Shown piece after piece: positions 1 through 6,128 of a stretch of DNA of 6,977 nt. Under the pieces are notes generated by a model. That model saw only the letters and a program-made list of their open reading frames with translations. It was not told the DNA's origin and did not search any database. The position numbers and the translations under genes are program-made. How positions within the stretch are numbered: position 1 is the first letter of the stretch; each line of letters opens with the position of its first letter. This stretch comes from Porticoccaceae bacterium (GTDB lineage Bacteria > Pseudomonadota > Gammaproteobacteria > Pseudomonadales > Porticoccaceae): the NCBI GenBank assembly GCA_019090225.1, contig JAHRWI010000142.1, forward strand, positions 1 through 6,977, written 5' to 3'.

Positions 1-1
1 C

Positions 2-502
2 GCCTATGTCATCAATAATGCCGGTATCCAGGCTAACTCCAAACCCTGGGAAATGGATTCAAAAAGCTGGCACCGAGTGATGGCCGTGAATGCAGATGCC
101 ACTTTTTACATGACCCGCGCCTTCTGCAAACCGATGGTCGATAAGGGCTTTGGGCGAATCGTCAATTTCGCATCCATGTATGCCTACCATCCCGGCGAGG
201 GCCAATCGCCCTATGCAGCGGCCAAAGCCGCCGTTACTGGCTACACTCGCTCAGTAGCTTCTGATCTCGCCAAACACGGCGTTAATGTCAACGTCATCGC
301 ACCCGGTATTATCTGGCACGAGCGCCTGCGTGGCGTATTACCCGAAAAAGTATTTGATGACATGGTCACCCAGGTACCCGCAGAACGAGCCGGAAAACCA
401 GAGGAAATCGCCGGAGCCGTGGCCTTCTTCTGTTCGGAGGAATCTTCCTACGTGACGGGACAAACCTTGCATGTGAATGGCGGGCTTTATTTACCCGGAT
501 AG
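2..502 (+). CDS. Classical SDR-family oxidoreductase, 3' part (5' end outside window)
   Basis: C-terminal 166 residues of a short-chain dehydrogenase/reductase, an NAD(P)H-dependent Rossmann-fold enzyme that interconverts alcohols and ketones. The reading frame is open from base 2, so the ATG at 53 is internal. Visible residues include the NNAG structural motif (5-8) and the full catalytic set: Asn30, Ser58 (in NFAS), Tyr71 and Lys75 (YAAAK). Ser and Tyr are 13 residues apart, as is usual in the family. The IAPG segment (99-102) and the closing VTGQTLHVNGG stretch are typical of FabG-like tetrameric SDRs. The glycine-rich TGxxxGxG cofactor motif lies upstream of the window, so NAD versus NADP preference cannot be judged. 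A full protein would be about 250 residues. The family assignment is firm, but the substrate is unknown: 3-oxoacyl-ACP reductase, glucose dehydrogenase-like and many other activities share these motifs. It ends at a TAG that falls inside the first unit of a 14-bp tandem array. Confidence 0.93.
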   Translation, partial: AYVINNAGIQANSKPWEMDSKSWHRVMAVNADATFYMTRAFCKPMVDKGFGRIVNFASMYAYHPGEGQSPYAAAKAAVTGYTRSVASDLAKHGVNVNVIAPGIIWHERLRGVLPEKVFDDMVTQVPAERAGKPEEIAGAVAFFCSEESSYVTGQTLHVNGGLYLPG

Positions 503-609
503 AGGAGCCTAGATAGAGCTACCTGGCTAAAACGACCCCGCTAGAGATTCCAGACTAGAGCTGTCCGCTTAGAAATACCAGGTTAAATTTACTCGTCAAG
601 AACTGCCCA
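498..609. repeat. Degenerate 14-bp tandem array, about 8 units
   Basis: Eight consecutive 14-bp units start at 498, 512, 526, 540, 554, 568, 582 and 596 with no indels between them. The consensus read by eye is GCTAGAGCTACCCG. Match counts to it are 8, 12, 10, 11, 11, 9, 9 and 9 of 14, whereas 3 to 4 are expected by chance. A ninth unit at 610 keeps only the CTAG core. The first unit overlaps the stop codon of the SDR gene and is the weakest. The period is not a multiple of three, so the array cannot encode a peptide repeat. Its function is unknown. It could be an old, decayed minisatellite or an array of protein-binding sites, although 14 bp does not match the DNA helical repeat. Confidence 0.7.
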
Positions 610-643
610 ACTAGCAAATAGGTTCTCAGGCAAACCAGGTAAC

Positions 644-684
644 ATCAGCAAGTTAACCAGGATTTTCACGGTTAACTTGCTGAT
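644..684. repeat. Perfect 15-bp inverted repeat with 11-nt loop (possible convergent terminator)
   Basis: Left arm ATCAGCAAGTTAACC at 644-658 and right arm GGTTAACTTGCTGAT at 670-684 are exact reverse complements separated by 11 nt. The element lies between the 3' ends of the SDR gene (+) and yheS (-), where a shared bidirectional terminator is expected. Neither strand has a clean run of T after the stem, so it is not a textbook intrinsic terminator. Each arm contains the self-complementary GTTAAC. Alternatives are an mRNA-stabilising 3' hairpin or a dispersed palindromic repeat family. The structure itself is certain, but its role is inferred from position. Confidence 0.75.
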
Positions 685-760
685 TAATAAAGTCGTTAAT
701 CTACCTTGATTTTTGAATGTATGAACGGGGCAATACACCTCGAACACTATCCTCAAGCGC

Positions 761-2686
761 TCAAGCACTCATCCGCTCAAACTCCGAGGCTCTCCGCTCC
801 AAATCTTCAGTGAGCTCAAGCCAAGTGGTTTCCATGGCTTCAAGTTTTGCTTTGTCTTCACCATGTTGTCTGATTAGCTCACTCACCCGAGTGGATTGAT
901 CACTCTCGTAAAGCGTCGGGTCAGCTAATTGCGCGGATAACTGATCGACTATGCCCTGTTGTTTTTCGATCTGCTTTTCAAGGCTTTGTAGCTGCTTGCG
1001 CACCGGTGCCATTTGTTGACGAAATTCCGCCTCCAGACGCTTGCGCTGCTGACGATCATCCTTACCAGTGTTCTGAGCTAATGGCTCCCCAGTAAAATTT
1101 CCAGATGACTCCTGGTCGCCAAAGCCCTCTAACTGCAGGCGCTGATAATCATCCAGGTCACCCGCAAAGGGCGCTACTTTGCGGTTTTGCACAAGATATA
1201 ATTCATCGACAACCGTACGCAGTAAATGCCGGTCATGGGAAACCACCACCACTGCCCCGCTAAATTCCTGTAGAGCAATAACCAGAGCCTCGCGCATATC
1301 AACATCGAGATGATTGGTAGGTTCATCCAGCAGCAGCAAGTTAGGTTTCTGCCAAACCAGCAACGCCAGGGCCAGACGAGTTTTCTCACCACCGGACAAT
1401 GGCCCGACAGGGGCTCGGGCTCGCTCGCCCGCAAAACCAAAGCGACCCAGAAAATCCCGCAACTCCTGTTCTGTGTGCTTAGGAGCCAGACGTTGAATAT
1501 GCAACAAAGGGGTGGCCTGTAAATCCAGTGCCTCTAATTGTTGCTGATCAAAATACCCCACACACAGATTGCGGCCCTGTTCGATATTGCCCGCCACTGG
1601 CTCCAGAATACCGGCGAGCAGTTTGATCAGGGTTGATTTACCGGCACCATTGCGACCCAGGAGGCCAATTCGCGAGCCAGGCTGTAGGTTGAGTGCAATC
1701 TGGTCGAGAATCAGCGTATCGCCATAACCAGCCTTGACCCGATCAAAGCTAATTAATGGCGAGCTCAATGCGGCGGGTTCAAAAAATTCAAAGCTATAAC
1801 CGTTGCTGGCATAGACCGGTGCCACTGCCTGAAGTTTTTCTAGAGCTTTGATACGACTCTGGGCTTGCCGCGCCTTGGTGGCCTGATATTGAAAGCGATC
1901 GACAAATTTCCGCAGGTGGGCACGCTGCACCTGTTGCTTCTCGTAAATATTTTGTTGCTGCATAAGTTGCTCGCCGCGCTGGCGCTCAAAGCTGCTGTAA
2001 TCACCCTGATAAGTATTGATCTCATGTCGCTCAATATGGGCGATACCACTAACCACGTTGTCGAGAAATTCCCGGTCATGGGAAATCACCAGCATGGTGC
2101 CCTGGTAGCGATTCAACCATCCCTCAAGCCAGACGATGGCATCGAGATCCAGGTGGTTAGTCGGCTCATCGAGCAGCAATAATTCAGAGGGTTGCAACAG
2201 AGCTCTGGCGAGGTTGACCCGCATCCGCCAGCCACCGGAAAAACTGGCCACTGGACGAGCCTGGGCGGGTTCATCAAAACCCAGCCCTGCCAATAAGCGT
2301 GCAGCGCGGGACGGAGTACTGTAGCCATCGATGGCTTCGAAATCGTGATGCCAGTGCGCCAGAGCTTCACCACCCTCTAATTCTGCGCGCTCTCTTGTTT
2401 CTTCGAGCTGGCGATATTCAGCGTTGCCATCGATCGTATGTTCCAGAACCGATTGGCTAAGGTTGGGGGTTTCCTGTTCGACACTGGCAATGCGCCAATC
2501 CTGGGGATAGGACATATCGCCACGATCGGCATGGAGCACATGTTGCAGCAATAAAAATAACGAGGACTTACCGGAGCCATTGGCACCCACCAAACCCATC
2601 TTTTGACCGGGATGAACCCGTAAATTGGCACTGTTGAGCAAATGTCGCCCACCGCGCAGCAATTCAATGTCATTGAGTAATATCAT
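761..2686 (-). CDS. yheS: ABC-F ribosome-associated ATPase, YheS type
   Basis: A 641-residue soluble protein with two ABC ATPase domains and no membrane segments, the hallmark of ABC-F proteins, which bind the ribosome rather than transport solutes. Domain 1 has Walker A GANGSGKS (34-41), signature FSGGWRMR (149-156), Walker B with DEPTNHLDLD (173-182, catalytic Glu174) and an H-loop ISHDR (201-205). The inter-domain ABC-F linker, rich in Arg, Gln and Lys, covers about 230-290. Domain 2 has GRNGAGKST (344-352), PLSGGEKTR (429-437), DEPTNHLD (454-461, Glu455) and SHDRH (483-487). A charged coiled-coil tail runs from about 545 to the end. Length, the opening, the SGGWRMR signature and the C-terminal extension agree with E. 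coli YheS from memory (about 637 residues), which favours YheS over Uup, EttA or YbiT. Both ATPase sites appear intact. The start codon is 12 bp after the ttcA stop, with only a weak ribosome-binding site (GAGTG), so translational coupling to ttcA is plausible. Family knowledge places these proteins at the ribosomal E site, acting on stalled or poised ribosomes; the specific role of this one is not shown. Confidence 0.95.
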   Translation of the reverse strand: MILLNDIELLRGGRHLLNSANLRVHPGQKMGLVGANGSGKSSLFLLLQHVLHADRGDMSYPQDWRIASVEQETPNLSQSVLEHTIDGNAEYRQLEETRERAELEGGEALAHWHHDFEAIDGYSTPSRAARLLAGLGFDEPAQARPVASFSGGWRMRVNLARALLQPSELLLLDEPTNHLDLDAIVWLEGWLNRYQGTMLVISHDREFLDNVVSGIAHIERHEINTYQGDYSSFERQRGEQLMQQQNIYEKQQVQRAHLRKFVDRFQYQATKARQAQSRIKALEKLQAVAPVYASNGYSFEFFEPAALSSPLISFDRVKAGYGDTLILDQIALNLQPGSRIGLLGRNGAGKSTLIKLLAGILEPVAGNIEQGRNLCVGYFDQQQLEALDLQATPLLHIQRLAPKHTEQELRDFLGRFGFAGERARAPVGPLSGGEKTRLALALLVWQKPNLLLLDEPTNHLDVDMREALVIALQEFSGAVVVVSHDRHLLRTVVDELYLVQNRKVAPFAGDLDDYQRLQLEGFGDQESSGNFTGEPLAQNTGKDDRQQRKRLEAEFRQQMAPVRKQLQSLEKQIEKQQGIVDQLSAQLADPTLYESDQSTRVSELIRQHGEDKAKLEAMETTWLELTEDLERRASEFERMSA

Positions 2687-2698
2687 GCTTGCACTCGA

Positions 2699-3640
2699 CT
2701 AAGACTGCTTTGCTTCGACGATATTTACGGCATCGATTCTAGCCGAATGACCCTTATTCGAGAGTGGCTTTTCAGCACTGCGATTCAGCATCAGTGAGGC
2801 GAAATCAAAACGGGTGGTATCAGCCAGTTGTGAGGGGGAGATATTTTTAATGGCGGTGAAAATTGTTTCGGTTCTACCAGGATGAATTTTCTCCCAGTCG
2901 CGCAGCATATCTTTGATGACTTGCCTCTGAAGGTTTTCCTGAGAGCCGCACAGATTACAGGGAATAATGGGAAAGCCCTTCATCTCTGCCAAACTGGCCA
3001 GATCAGCCTCTCGGCAATACGCCAGGGGTCGAATAATCATATTGCGTTTATCGTCACTCAATAACTTGGGCGGCATGGCCTTAAGTTTACCGCCGTAAAA
3101 CATATTCAAAAACAGGGTTTCGACAATGTCATCACGATGATGCCCCAGGGCCACTTTAGTGGCGCCGATTTCTTCAGCGAAACCGTAGAGCGAACCCCGT
3201 CGTAAACGGGAACAAAGACCGCAGTAGGTTTTATTCTCAGGCACCAGCTCGGTGACGATACTGTAGGTGTCTTTTTCGAGGATATGGAACGGGACGCCTA
3301 TTTCAGTGAGATATTGCGGCAAGACGTGTTCTGGAAAACCCGGTTGCTTTTGATCAAGATTCACCGCCACCAGCTCAAAATTAATGGGCGCAGTGCGCTG
3401 CAAATTAAGCAGCACATCAAGCATGGCATAGGAGTCTTTGCCGCCAGACAGACAAACCATGACCTTATCGCCCGGCTCGATCATGTTGTAATCAGCAATG
3501 GCTTTGCCGACATTGCGACGCAAGCGCTTTTGCAATTTATTTAATTCAAGATGGATTTTACGATCCGCCTCGCCTGGATACTGCTGACCTGGATGCTGTT
3601 GAGCTGGATGTGCTTGCTTTGGATTTTGTTCGGCGGACAT
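2699..3640 (-). CDS. ttcA: tRNA 2-thiocytidine(32) synthetase TtcA
   Basis: A 313-residue cytoplasmic enzyme that adenylates and then thiolates cytidine 32 of some tRNAs, using ATP and an iron-sulfur cluster. Visible motifs are the NKLQKRLRRNVGKAIADYNMI opening typical of TtcA (about 34-54), the PP-loop SGGKDS (65-70), Cys140 and Cys143 in CGLCSRLRRG, the GHHRDD motif (166-171), and CNLCGSQ (228-234), which supplies the third cluster cysteine. Collinearity with E. coli TtcA is high throughout the core. The chosen start is the ATG at 3640. The frame stays open upstream to a TTG at 3700, but those codons cover a possible -10 (TACAAT on -, 3671-3676), and the ATG gives a family-like length. No strong ribosome-binding site precedes either start. 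The N-terminus is unusual: residues 4-23 are four pentapeptide repeats (EQNPK, QAHPA, QQHPG, QQYPG) that I do not recall from E. coli TtcA. The gene lies immediately upstream of yheS and is probably cotranscribed with it. Confidence 0.95.
   Translation of the reverse strand: MSAEQNPKQAHPAQQHPGQQYPGEADRKIHLELNKLQKRLRRNVGKAIADYNMIEPGDKVMVCLSGGKDSYAMLDVLLNLQRTAPINFELVAVNLDQKQPGFPEHVLPQYLTEIGVPFHILEKDTYSIVTELVPENKTYCGLCSRLRRGSLYGFAEEIGATKVALGHHRDDIVETLFLNMFYGGKLKAMPPKLLSDDKRNMIIRPLAYCREADLASLAEMKGFPIIPCNLCGSQENLQRQVIKDMLRDWEKIHPGRTETIFTAIKNISPSQLADTTRFDFASLMLNRSAEKPLSNKGHSARIDAVNIVEAKQS
3572..3631 (-). repeat. Four 15-bp tandem repeats inside ttcA coding a Q/H/P-rich tail
   Basis: Four in-frame 15-bp units at 3617-3631, 3602-3616, 3587-3601 and 3572-3586 encode EQNPK, QAHPA, QQHPG and QQYPG in that order from the N-terminus. 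The two units nearest the conserved core are the most alike (12 of 15 bases) and the outermost has diverged most, as expected for a minisatellite growing at one end. The segment sits before the conserved TtcA core and is probably disordered. The tail contributes two histidines and several glutamines; no function is evident. Confidence 0.75.
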
Positions 3641-3717
3641 AGCGGATTCAGGCTGACAAATTTGGCCGCTATTGTACGGGTCAGGCTCTGACAACACCAA
3701 ACGCTTTACCTCAGCAT

Positions 3718-3751
3718 CCAGTGCCAGTCAAATTCCAGTGCCAATCAAATG
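3718..3751. repeat. 17-bp tandem duplication upstream of ttcA
   Basis: Two adjacent 17-bp units, CCAGTGCCAGTCAAATT (3718-3734) and CCAGTGCCAATCAAATG (3735-3751), agree at 15 of 17 positions. They lie in the 162-bp gap between the DUF547 gene stop and the ttcA start, 78 to 111 bp upstream of the ttcA ATG. That is also upstream of the candidate -10 TACAAT at 3671-3676 (- strand). The position would suit a doubled activator site, but a simple local duplication explains it equally well. The rest of this gap shows a 5-bp inverted repeat (GTCAG at 3680-3684, CTGAC at 3688-3692), no good -35 element and no clear terminator. Confidence 0.65.
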
Positions 3752-3802
3752 CGGATATAAGCAGGCGCTGCGTACAGTTGGAGTTTTTTATCACGCCTTT
3801 AC

Positions 3803-4648
3803 TCAGGGAGAGTTAATTCGCCAGTCATAGTTATAGCTGATATCTCCGCTAAAACCGAGCAGGTAGAGAGCTTTGCGATCATCAGAATAGTGGGCAAATA
3901 TTTTCAGCAGGGTCTTCTGATCAGACGCAAAATCACTGCCATACCAGTCAAATAAACTGGAGACCTGCAAATGGCCTTTTTCAAGCTGTAGGCCACGTTT
4001 ATGGTTCACAAAATCCCGGCCGGATTGCTTCAACAGTTTTTTACTATTTGCCACAGTAAAGGCAGCAGGCTGGACGTTCGGACAACCCAGGCTCGCACAA
4101 ACCAGGCCAAAATGAATTTTGAAGTCTTTCCAGATCGGTCTCAGGATGCGGTGTTCGATATCATTAAGTGACAATTTTTGCCCTGCCACCTTTGCCAGCG
4201 GTTTATCCCACGGGCCGCGACCAAAAGTACTGGAAATATCTTTGATGCTATCGACAGGATAGTTGTCGATGACCAGATTAATCGTGAGGGCGTTGTATAA
4301 ATTCAGCCAGTAGACCTTTTGCTCATCCCGCGAATAATTCCTCGGATCTATTTTTTGCTGTGTAGCTATATAATCTTCAAGTCGTCGCTTATGCCCTTTG
4401 CTTACTGCACCGTAACGAAAACGATTGATCCCCGACGGGTGATCGGTAACCACGTAAGTTCCCAACAAAAAGCTTAGTTCGCTATGATCGATAGACTTAA
4501 AGTTACTGCTATTACTCCGATCCCAGAAAGCCCAATAAGAGGCCTTGGACGCAGCGCTAGCCCCAGCGCTAACAAACACCAAAGTGACCACCGCCAATAC
4601 CGGCGCTAACCCTACCCATCGTAATAATCTGGACTTTATAAATAACAC
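3803..4648 (-). CDS. Exported DUF547-domain protein of unknown function
   Basis: A 281-residue protein with a Sec signal peptide: basic KSRLLR, a hydrophobic stretch of about 20 residues, and ASA-A as the likely cleavage site after residue 32. There is no lipobox cysteine, so a soluble periplasmic protein is the best guess. The mature part carries the DUF547 hallmarks in order: YWLNLYNALTI (113-123), FGRGPWDKP (142-150), LSLNDIEHRILRP (159-171), HFGLVCASLGCPN (179-191, with Cys184 and Cys189), SSLFDWYGSDF (230-240) and a closing NYDWRIN. Histidines 166 and 179 and the two cysteines look like the most constrained polar residues. The family has no settled biochemical function that I can cite. 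The start is a GTG at 4648. It is preceded by GGGGTGATC, which pairs well with the 3' end of 16S rRNA (GGTGATC exact, plus a G-U) at good spacing, and this supports the start. The gene is divergent from bioA and shares its control region. It is followed by a 162-bp gap, so it is probably not in one operon with ttcA. Confidence 0.88.
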   Translation of the reverse strand: MLFIKSRLLRWVGLAPVLAVVTLVFVSAGASAASKASYWAFWDRSNSSNFKSIDHSELSFLLGTYVVTDHPSGINRFRYGAVSKGHKRRLEDYIATQQKIDPRNYSRDEQKVYWLNLYNALTINLVIDNYPVDSIKDISSTFGRGPWDKPLAKVAGQKLSLNDIEHRILRPIWKDFKIHFGLVCASLGCPNVQPAAFTVANSKKLLKQSGRDFVNHKRGLQLEKGHLQVSSLFDWYGSDFASDQKTLLKIFAHYSDDRKALYLLGFSGDISYNYDWRINSP

Positions 4649-4680
4649 GGATCACCCCAATCGTTAGACTCTTATAAGTT

Positions 4681-4709
4681 TAGACTTCCATAGAGATAAT
4701 CTCTATATT
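4681..4709 (+). promoter_or_regulatory. Candidate sigma-70 promoter for bioA
   Basis: TAGACT (4681-4686, 4 of 6 to the -35 consensus) is separated by exactly 17 bp from TATATT (4704-4709, 5 of 6 to the -10 consensus). Transcription would start near 4716, giving a leader of about 74 nt to the preferred bioA ATG at 4790. The prediction is by eye. The region is AT-rich and other hexamer pairs exist. No equally good promoter was found for the divergent DUF547 gene, although TATAAG on - (4671-4676) could be its -10. Confidence 0.4.
4690..4706. promoter_or_regulatory. 17-bp perfect palindrome, candidate operator
   Basis: ATAGAGATAATCTCTAT has two perfect 8-bp arms around one central base. It lies almost wholly in the spacer of the candidate bioA promoter and touches its -10, which is the classic position for repressor binding. 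It is also 42 bp upstream of the divergent DUF547 start, so a dimeric regulator here could act on both genes. It does not match the BirA operator half-site TTGTAAACC, and it only loosely recalls the Fur (GATAAT) and BioR (TTATA-type) sites. The binding protein is unknown. Confidence 0.45.
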
Positions 4710-4789
4710 GCGCTGAAATATAGCCCTTTTCCATGGACATTGACAGCTGTCATACAATAACCCCTCTTATCCCTGAGAGCCACACCACA

Positions 4790-6082
4790 ATGAGCACACC
4801 GACTACGTCACAAATCCAGGCAATAGATGCGCAGCACATCTGGCACCCCTACGCATCCTTAACTAACCCGGTGTCGAGCTACTGTGTTGCTAGCGCAAAT
4901 GGGGTGCGCCTGAAGCTCAGTGATGGTCAGGAATTAATCGATGGCATGGCTTCCTGGTGGTGCACTATCCACGGCTATAACCATCCAGCGCTCAACGAGG
5001 CGATAACAGCGCAGTTAGAGAAAATGGCGCACGTCATGTTTGGTGGCCTCACACACGAACCCGCTGCCCAGTTAGCCCAACGCCTTGTAGCACTGACACC
5101 AGAACCCCTCGATAAAGTTTTTTTCAGCGACTCTGGATCAGTCAGCGTCGAGGTCGCCATAAAAATGGCTTTGCAGTTCTGGCAATCCCAGGGTCGTCCC
5201 GAAAAATCAAAGCTGCTGGCATTAAAAAATGGCTACCACGGCGATACCTTTGCGGCGATGTCGGTGTGCGACCCCGACACCGGCATGCATCACTTGTTTA
5301 AGGGCACCCTGGCTGAGCAGATATTTACCGAGGCACCGTCTTGCCTCTTCGATACACCCTTTGATCCCGCCTCCATTGCCGACCTTGAAGCGAAAATCAG
5401 CGCCCATGCCCCAGAACTGGCTGCGGTGATCCTCGAGCCTATCGTCCAGGGTGCCGGTGGTATGCGCTTTTATGCGCCGGAATATTTAGCTGCCGCTCGG
5501 GCCTTATGTAATCGTCACGATGTCTTACTCATCGCCGATGAAATCGCCACCGGCTTTGGCCGCACAGGCAAATTATTCGCCTGTGAGTGGGCCGGTATCA
5601 GCCCCGATATTATGTGTTTAGGCAAAGCCCTGACCGGTGGCTATATGACATTGGCCGCTACCTTGTGTAGCGAAAAAGTCAGTGACGGTATTTGCCAGGG
5701 TGAAGCAGGTGTGTTTATGCACGGCCCCACATTTATGGCCAACCCACTAGCCTGCTCGGTGGCCAATGCCAGTATCGATTTACTGCTGGAATCCCCCTGG
5801 CAAGAACGGGTGGCCAGTATCGAGCAACAATTGAAGATCGGGCTAGCACCCTGTACTAATTCCCCAGGCGTTGCCGATGTGCGGGTGCTGGGTGCCATTG
5901 GTGTTGTGGAAATGAAAAAGGCCGTTGATGTATCTGGTGTTCAGAAATCCCTAATCGCTGAAGGGGTTTGGCTACGGCCCTTCGGTAAGTTAATTTACCT
6001 TATGCCGCCTTATATTATGGAAGCCAGAGACATAACTCAGCTCACCTCAGCGATGGTCAAGGTTATTGGCGAATTGTCTTGA
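4790..6082 (+). CDS. bioA: Adenosylmethionine-8-amino-7-oxononanoate aminotransferase (DAPA synthase) BioA
   Basis: A 430-residue PLP-dependent class III aminotransferase that converts 7-keto-8-aminopelargonate to 7,8-diaminopelargonate with S-adenosylmethionine as amino donor, the penultimate-but-one step of biotin synthesis. Visible residues include HIWHPY (16-21), SWW (55-57), the SGSVSVE cofactor loop (115-121), NGYHGD (148-153), DEIATGFGRTG (250-260, Asp250 for the PLP ring nitrogen), the PLP-binding Lys279 in LGKALTGG, HGPTFM (311-316), and WLRPFGK (394-400, Arg396 for substrate carboxylate). The HPY and SWW motifs separate BioA from GabT, ArgD and HemL relatives. The frame is open to an ATG at 4733, which would add 19 residues. 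I prefer 4790 because the protein then matches the usual length (E. coli about 429) and GAGAG lies 10 nt upstream, while the ATG at 4733 has no ribosome-binding site. No bioB, F, C or D is adjacent, so this copy is detached from the rest of the pathway as far as the window shows. It is convergent with trpS. Confidence 0.96.
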   Translation: MSTPTTSQIQAIDAQHIWHPYASLTNPVSSYCVASANGVRLKLSDGQELIDGMASWWCTIHGYNHPALNEAITAQLEKMAHVMFGGLTHEPAAQLAQRLVALTPEPLDKVFFSDSGSVSVEVAIKMALQFWQSQGRPEKSKLLALKNGYHGDTFAAMSVCDPDTGMHHLFKGTLAEQIFTEAPSCLFDTPFDPASIADLEAKISAHAPELAAVILEPIVQGAGGMRFYAPEYLAAARALCNRHDVLLIADEIATGFGRTGKLFACEWAGISPDIMCLGKALTGGYMTLAATLCSEKVSDGICQGEAGVFMHGPTFMANPLACSVANASIDLLLESPWQERVASIEQQLKIGLAPCTNSPGVADVRVLGAIGVVEMKKAVDVSGVQKSLIAEGVWLRPFGKLIYLMPPYIMEARDITQLTSAMVKVIGELS

Positions 6083-6128
6083 GCTTAATGCGAACAACAG
6101 CGATTGACCAAAGCGCCCGTTCAGGGCA

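Noticed and set aside
752..783. Octamer direct repeats (CTCAAGCG, CTCAAGCA, CTCATCCG, CTCAAACT) at the yheS 3' end
   Set aside because: Only the first two are close matches and the last three units fall wholly or almost wholly in the yheS coding end, so the pattern is weak and may be chance.
717..899. 60-codon + strand reading frame over the yheS 3' end
   Set aside because: It is antisense to yheS, has a low-complexity serine-rich translation and no ribosome-binding site; the same applies to other frames inside yheS, ttcA, bioA and trpS.
3641..3700. Upstream TTG or GTG start extending TtcA by 20 residues
   Set aside because: The extension is not family-like, has no ribosome-binding site and overlaps a possible -10 TACAAT; the ATG at 3640 is preferred.
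4740..4768. TTGACA at 4740-4745 as a -35 box for bioA
   Set aside because: No -10-like hexamer lies 16 to 18 bp downstream, and the hexamer is part of the TGACAGCTGTCA palindrome.
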